From assembly GCA_028821515.1 (NCBI GenBank), contig JAPPGA010000071.1, positions 1-64,000 on the forward strand: a DNA stretch of 64,000 nt, given 5' to 3'. The notes beneath the pieces are model-generated. The model did no database searches. It was not told where the DNA came from and saw only the letters and a program-made list of their open reading frames with translations. This document shows positions 60,090-64,000 of this stretch, piece by piece. Position 1 is the first letter of the stretch, and the number at the start of each line of letters is the position of its first letter. The position numbers and the translations under genes are program-made. This DNA comes from Gammaproteobacteria bacterium (GTDB lineage Bacteria; Pseudomonadota; Gammaproteobacteria; Pseudomonadales; Azotimanducaceae).

Positions 60090-62204
60090 TCAGCGTACTT
60101 CCATGGGAGCTCTCGGGTCGTATCCGGCGTACGTTTCAAGGCCCGCCGCCCGGGCAATGCGTTCCCAGGGGACGAGCTTGAAATTCTGGCGCTCGGTCGG
60201 TGCGATGTTGCGGCCGTCCTGCGCAATGAACAGGCCGTGCGCGAATGCCGAACCGAGGTTCGCGCTGGTGACGTCGAGGCCATCGGTTTCGGATACGCCG
60301 TCAATGCCGGCCGATGCGTCGGCAACGACGCGAAACTGTCCGAGGTAGGCGTTGTCGCCTTCGCGCCGGTACACGGCGAAGCTGTTGATGCCCTGATCGG
60401 AGACGACGAGGTATCCGCCCGTGCCGGCACCGTAGTAAATCGCCATGCCCTCGATATCGCCGGCCAGGTTGCCGCCTTCGATGCCATCCACCATCGTCCT
60501 TTCCTCGCCGCCGTCAGGCTCGGCCGAGTACTTCCAGATGGCGACGTTTTCTTCACCGATATAAAGGTCACCGCTGGCATCGTCGGCGACACAGCCTTCC
60601 GTCTGGGAGCCGACGCTGAACTCACGCACCAGTTCGGCGCCGATCCGGCCGTTGCCCGCGTCGTTCAGCAGCCATTGCCGGACCAGGCCATCCGTGTCGT
60701 TGACGTACACGTAGTAAAGGCCTGACACGGGGCTTTTGTACATGCATAGCCCGTATGGATCGACCATGCCGGTTGCGATGGTGCCGTCGGCGAGGTCGAT
60801 CAGCGAACGGGTGTTTGGGTCGATGCCGTAGATACTGATCGAGTCGCTAGTCCGGTTGCTGCCGGTGACGAGGTCGACCAAGTTGTCGCCGAGGCTGAAG
60901 CCATAGCGAACGTCGACATTGTTGATGCGCCCGTCCGCTCGCGACTGAATCAGGCTGCCGTCGAGGTCATAGACATTGATGCCGCGCTGTTTCTGTGAAC
61001 CGATCACGACGCTGAGTTCGGGGTTGTCAGGGTGAACCCATATGGCCGCGTCGTCGGCGGCATCTCCATAGCTCGCTACCGGATCGGTCTCGACGCTGGG
61101 GAGAACGACTGCGGTTGCAGCCTCGGCACGTGCCGTGGGATCGCGTCCCGTCCCCTCCGGGAGATCGAGCGCCGTCACGACATCGCTCCAGGGCAGGATC
61201 TTGTAGTTGGTGTGCTCGCCGTCGTTGTCGTCATCGGTGAGCACGAGCAGGCCGTTGCCGATGTCAGCGGACAGCGCCATGCCGGTCGCCGCCATGCCTT
61301 CGGTTTCATCGACGGCGCCGATCGAAGCGCCCGCACCCACTCGGAATGCCCCGAGATGCCGCTCGGAAGCGAGGTCATAGACATGCAGGAGGTTCGCATC
61401 GGCGTCTGATACGACGAGATAACCGCCGCCGGCGAGCAACTCGACTATCGCCACGCCCTTCACGTCTCCTTCGAACCGGCCATGGCGCCCGCTGAGATCG
61501 ATGAGTTCGGATTCGCCCTCCGACTCCGGCTCGGCGCCCAGCTTCCAGATGCCGACGGTCTCCTGCGAGTAGTAGATCGTCGACTCCCTGTCATCGACAG
61601 CGCAATGTCCGGCGCCATACCCGACCGGGACGGTGCGAATCTTCCGGCCGGCCACCGCGCCAGCGCTGTCGAAGAGTTCCCACTGCTGGATCGTCCCCGC
61701 GCCCGTGGCAAAGGCGTAGAACTTGCCGGTCAGCGGGCTCCGATAGGCACAGAGCCCTTCGACCTCTATTTCGGTGCGCAATGGATGCGACGATATCTGC
61801 CGGAGCGTCGGGCCTGATGCGTCCATTCGATAGGCGACAAGCTCCGTCGTGGCGGCGTCGTAAGCGACGATGAGGGGAATGTCCTCACCGGCAAGGGGAA
61901 AGTTGTAGCGAACGTCGACCAGGCCGATGGCGCGTTCGGGCATCGCGGCGATGCGCGCCCCGTCCAGACCGTAGACTTCCAGTCCTCCGTCCGGGCTGGC
62001 GCCGAGTATCAGGCTGTTCGCGGGATCGTCGGCATCGATCAGGATAGCCGGGTCGCTCGCGCCGTCGGCGAGCGTGACCGTGGTCTCTGCCGCGGCGAAC
62101 AGGCTGGCGGTTGCCGGCGTGTCGTCTTCGGAAAGGGCGGACTGCGGCGGTTGACAGCCCCAAAGGAAAACGCTCACCATCAACATTGCCGCTATATTTC
62201 TCAT
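60090..62204 (-). CDS. Tandem beta-propeller phytase, lipoprotein (704 aa)
   Basis: Lipobox-like FLWGC with Cys17 after a hydrophobic signal. Residues about 370-700 are a canonical beta-propeller phytase: YGDAADDAAIWVHP, GINVYDLDG, NNVDVRYGF, DPYGLCMYKSP, QTEGCVADDASGDLYIGEEN, GDIEGMAIYYG, DGVSETDGLDV. These contain the Asp/Glu Ca2+ ligands and Lys/Arg substrate residues. Residues about 40-345 are a second, more diverged copy (SDPAILIDADDP, LVDVRYNF, VEGLCAYRSP, FEGDVKGVAI) lacking the acidic DDAAIW-HP cluster. It hydrolyses phytate to lower inositol phosphates and phosphate. Dual-domain phytases with a weak first domain are known. Divergent from the symporter, 106 bases apart. Confidence 0.9.
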   Translation of the reverse strand: MRNIAAMLMVSVFLWGCQPPQSALSEDDTPATASLFAAAETTVTLADGASDPAILIDADDPANSLILGASPDGGLEVYGLDGARIAAMPERAIGLVDVRYNFPLAGEDIPLIVAYDAATTELVAYRMDASGPTLRQISSHPLRTEIEVEGLCAYRSPLTGKFYAFATGAGTIQQWELFDSAGAVAGRKIRTVPVGYGAGHCAVDDRESTIYYSQETVGIWKLGAEPESEGESELIDLSGRHGRFEGDVKGVAIVELLAGGGYLVVSDADANLLHVYDLASERHLGAFRVGAGASIGAVDETEGMAATGMALSADIGNGLLVLTDDDNDGEHTNYKILPWSDVVTALDLPEGTGRDPTARAEAATAVVLPSVETDPVASYGDAADDAAIWVHPDNPELSVVIGSQKQRGINVYDLDGSLIQSRADGRINNVDVRYGFSLGDNLVDLVTGSNRTSDSISIYGIDPNTRSLIDLADGTIATGMVDPYGLCMYKSPVSGLYYVYVNDTDGLVRQWLLNDAGNGRIGAELVREFSVGSQTEGCVADDASGDLYIGEENVAIWKYSAEPDGGEERTMVDGIEGGNLAGDIEGMAIYYGAGTGGYLVVSDQGINSFAVYRREGDNAYLGQFRVVADASAGIDGVSETDGLDVTSANLGSAFAHGLFIAQDGRNIAPTERQNFKLVPWERIARAAGLETYAGYDPRAPMEVR

Positions 62205-62310
62205 CCGGGATTTGTCCTGATTGCCGAGCTGCGGTCGCGATTATGGGGGAAACGATTCATATGTTCGATTTATTGGTCGCGCGCCGGTCGCAGATGGCTT
62301 ACGGGAACTC

Positions 62311-63939
62311 ATGACAGCGGTCGTCTCCTTTCTGGCCTTCACCGCGGCCGTCGGCGGTATTTCATGGTGGATGACCCGAAAGGACAGAATGAACTCGCCG
62401 GAGGCGTACTTTCTGGCCGGGCGCAGTCTCACCGCCTGGGTCATCGCCGGCTCACTGATGCTCACGAACCTATCGACGGAGCATCTCATCGGCCTGAACG
62501 GCGATGCGTTCAATCACACCATTGCGGTGATGGCATGGGAAACCACGGCAGCGATCGCCATGGTGCTCACGGCCCTCTACTTTCTGCCGAAGTACCTGCG
62601 CATCGGCCTGACCACGATTCCGGAATACCTGTCGCTTCGATTCGACAGTCAGACCCGGTTCATCGCCACCGCCCTGTTCCTGTTCTCCTATGCGATCGCC
62701 ATCCTGCCGGTGGTGCTGCTGTTCGGCGCGGCCGGATTGGAGAGCCTGTTCGACGTCTCGGCGAGCCTGGGGCTGACGCCCACGCAATCGAAAATCATGA
62801 TGGTCTGGGGAATCGGCACGCTGGGTTCGCTCTATGCCATCTTTGGCGGTCTCAAGGCAGTCGCGATTTCGGATACGATCAATGGCGTCGGCTTTCTGCT
62901 GGCAGGATTGCTGATACCGGCCCTGGCGCTGTATGCGGTCGGCAACGGCGACATCCTTGCGGGCTTCGATACCGTTTACACGGAGGAGCACGAAAAGTTC
63001 GACATTACCGGCGATGAACCGGGCTCCTTCCTGCCGTTCGGCGTGCTGTTTACGGGAATGATCGTCAACCAGATCTTTTTCTGGTGCACCAATCAATCGA
63101 TCATCCAGCGGGCGCTGGGGGCCAAGAACCTCAAGGAGGCCCAAAAGGGCGTGCTCATCGCCGCAGTATTCAAGATACTCGGCCCCATCGCGATCGTGCT
63201 GCCCGGTGTGATCGCCTATCACATGTTCAAGGACACCCTGACCAGCGATCAGTACCTGCAGGCCTATCCCTTGCTGGTGAAGACCGTGCTTCCGACCGTA
63301 CTCACCGGGGTCTTTGCCGCGGTAATGGTCGGCGCGGTCCTGAGCACGTTCAACAGCGTTTTGAACAGCGCCGCGACCTTGTACAGCAACGGTGTGCACA
63401 ATGCGCTGATCAAGAGCCCCCTGTCCGGACGGGGCCAGGTGCGCGTGGGCAGATGGTGCAGTGCCATCCTCGCCGTGGCAGCCATGCTGATGGCGCCGAT
63501 GATCGATACCACAGGCAGCCTGTACATCTACCTGCAGCAGATCAACGCGACCTTCTTTGGGCCGATGCTGGCGGTGATTCTGTGTGGGTTGATGACGACA
63601 AGGGTATCCGCCCTGGCCGCAAAGGTGGGACTGGTTGCGGGGCCGGTCGTGTTCTACCTCCTGAACTTCGCTTTCGGCGACGCCTATCAGAGCGCAGTGC
63701 AGGGTTTGTTCGGGCTTTCCGAGCCGATTCATTTCCTCCACACGCTGGCGGTCGTATTTGTCATCACGACGCTGCTGATGGTCGGGATCAGCTACCTGAG
63801 GCCCGCGCCTGCATCCGCCGAACGCGCTATCGCCAAAGTTCCAGTGCCCGTGGACCTGACCCCCTGGCGGTATGCCGGGATTACCGGACTCCTGATCTCG
63901 GCGGCCGCGATTGGCTGCTACGTCCTTCTGGCGCAGTAG
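62311..63939 (+). CDS. Sodium/solute symporter, SSS family (SGLT-like, 542 aa)
   Basis: About 13-14 hydrophobic helices. WWMTRKDRMNSPEAYFLAGR and LSTEHLIGLNG near the start, GLTTIPEYLSLRFDSQTRF, YAIFGGLKAVAISDTINGVG, WCTNQSIIQRALGAKNLKEA and VMVGAVLSTFNSVLNSAATL are SSS/SGLT hallmarks; the last matches the sodium-site helix 8. Related transporters carry sugars, myo-inositol or sialic acid. ATG at 62311 gives MTAVVSFLAFTAAVG; upstream in-frame codons would not be coding. Beside the phytase it may import inositol or a sugar alcohol (inference). Followed by 61 bases to the end of the window without a gene. Confidence 0.92.
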   Translation: MTAVVSFLAFTAAVGGISWWMTRKDRMNSPEAYFLAGRSLTAWVIAGSLMLTNLSTEHLIGLNGDAFNHTIAVMAWETTAAIAMVLTALYFLPKYLRIGLTTIPEYLSLRFDSQTRFIATALFLFSYAIAILPVVLLFGAAGLESLFDVSASLGLTPTQSKIMMVWGIGTLGSLYAIFGGLKAVAISDTINGVGFLLAGLLIPALALYAVGNGDILAGFDTVYTEEHEKFDITGDEPGSFLPFGVLFTGMIVNQIFFWCTNQSIIQRALGAKNLKEAQKGVLIAAVFKILGPIAIVLPGVIAYHMFKDTLTSDQYLQAYPLLVKTVLPTVLTGVFAAVMVGAVLSTFNSVLNSAATLYSNGVHNALIKSPLSGRGQVRVGRWCSAILAVAAMLMAPMIDTTGSLYIYLQQINATFFGPMLAVILCGLMTTRVSALAAKVGLVAGPVVFYLLNFAFGDAYQSAVQGLFGLSEPIHFLHTLAVVFVITTLLMVGISYLRPAPASAERAIAKVPVPVDLTPWRYAGITGLLISAAAIGCYVLLAQ

Positions 63940-64000
63940 AATTGCCGAATAGGTCGACCTGGTGAGGTTTAACTTCACTATGGGATCTCCATGTCGGTGC

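Noticed and set aside
59711-60348. Plus-strand frames between SIR2-like gene and phytase
   Set aside because: Three overlapping frames in different phases; the longest overlaps the phytase gene; typical of non-coding GC-rich DNA.

Overview
The window looks like the chromosome of a GC-rich gammaproteobacterium, probably an uncultured or marine lineage. The main reasons are the minus-strand purine block guaB-guaA-(kinase)-tadA-purL with a full-length 1,271-residue single-chain PurL, an OmpR/EnvZ-type pair, an MdlAB-like ABC exporter pair, a long TonB-dependent receptor and fatty-acid genes. Family assignments rest on motifs and length read by eye; no search was run. No tRNA, rRNA, CRISPR array, integrase or transposase was recognised.

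Layout. (1) 1-6.7 kb, accessory and defence genes: a string of small coupled genes around a proteasome-type Ntn-hydrolase, a minus-strand pair (TIR-like nucleotide-binding protein and HEPN-like protein), and a ribbon-helix-helix protein / C5 cytosine methyltransferase / NotI-family endonuclease operon. (2) 6.8-14.7 kb, minus strand: purine operon guaB, guaA, P-loop kinase, tadA, purL, joined by start/stop overlaps. (3) 15.0-26.2 kb, plus strand: heterodimeric ABC exporter, thiolase, a secreted acidic-tailed protein, OmpR/EnvZ-type pair, strong terminator, then enoyl-CoA hydratase, two MaoC-type genes (the second frameshifted) and a tandem MarR-like regulator. (4) 26.2-29.2 kb, minus strand: DUF4143-type ATPase, and an HSL-type esterase followed by an SDR protein. 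(5) 29.6-44.0 kb, plus strand: TonB-dependent receptor, TRAP transporter dctPQM and an inositol-catabolism cluster (ketopantoate-reductase-like, DUF1907, iolG, membrane protein, a second Gfo/Idh/MocA, iolB, iolD, iolE). (6) 44-60 kb: an apparent insertion of defence-type and unknown genes on both strands: a 777-residue Ig-like protein with a giant DUF1998-type helicase (frameshifted), a minus-strand CoiA-like nuclease, PIN protein and membrane protein, small proteins, a cysteine-peptidase-like protein, then a TIR-like protein, a GIY-YIG-like mini-protein and a SIR2-like protein. (7) 60-64 kb: a tandem beta-propeller phytase lipoprotein, divergent from an SSS-family sodium/solute symporter.

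How the parts may work together. Phytase (60 kb), TonB receptor, TRAP and SSS transporters and the iol enzymes make a plausible phytate/inositol route: dephosphorylate outside or in the periplasm, import, oxidise with IolG, dehydrate with IolE, open the ring with IolD, isomerise with IolB. IolC, IolJ and IolA are not in the window. The 16-kb defence-rich block sits between the two halves and may have been inserted there.

Most unusual: a roughly 45-bp GC-rich palindromic element (core GCGAGGGG-nnn-CCCCTCGC) in at least five copies between 27.8 and 36.4 kb, inserted in frame inside an SDR gene, dctQ and the start of the DUF1907 gene; a bacterial C11orf54/DUF1907 homologue in an inositol cluster; and several defence-like gene sets not matched to any named system. 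Two genes (MaoC at 24.79 kb, helicase at 47.35 kb) each appear to lack a single base. Both could be real mutations or assembly errors.
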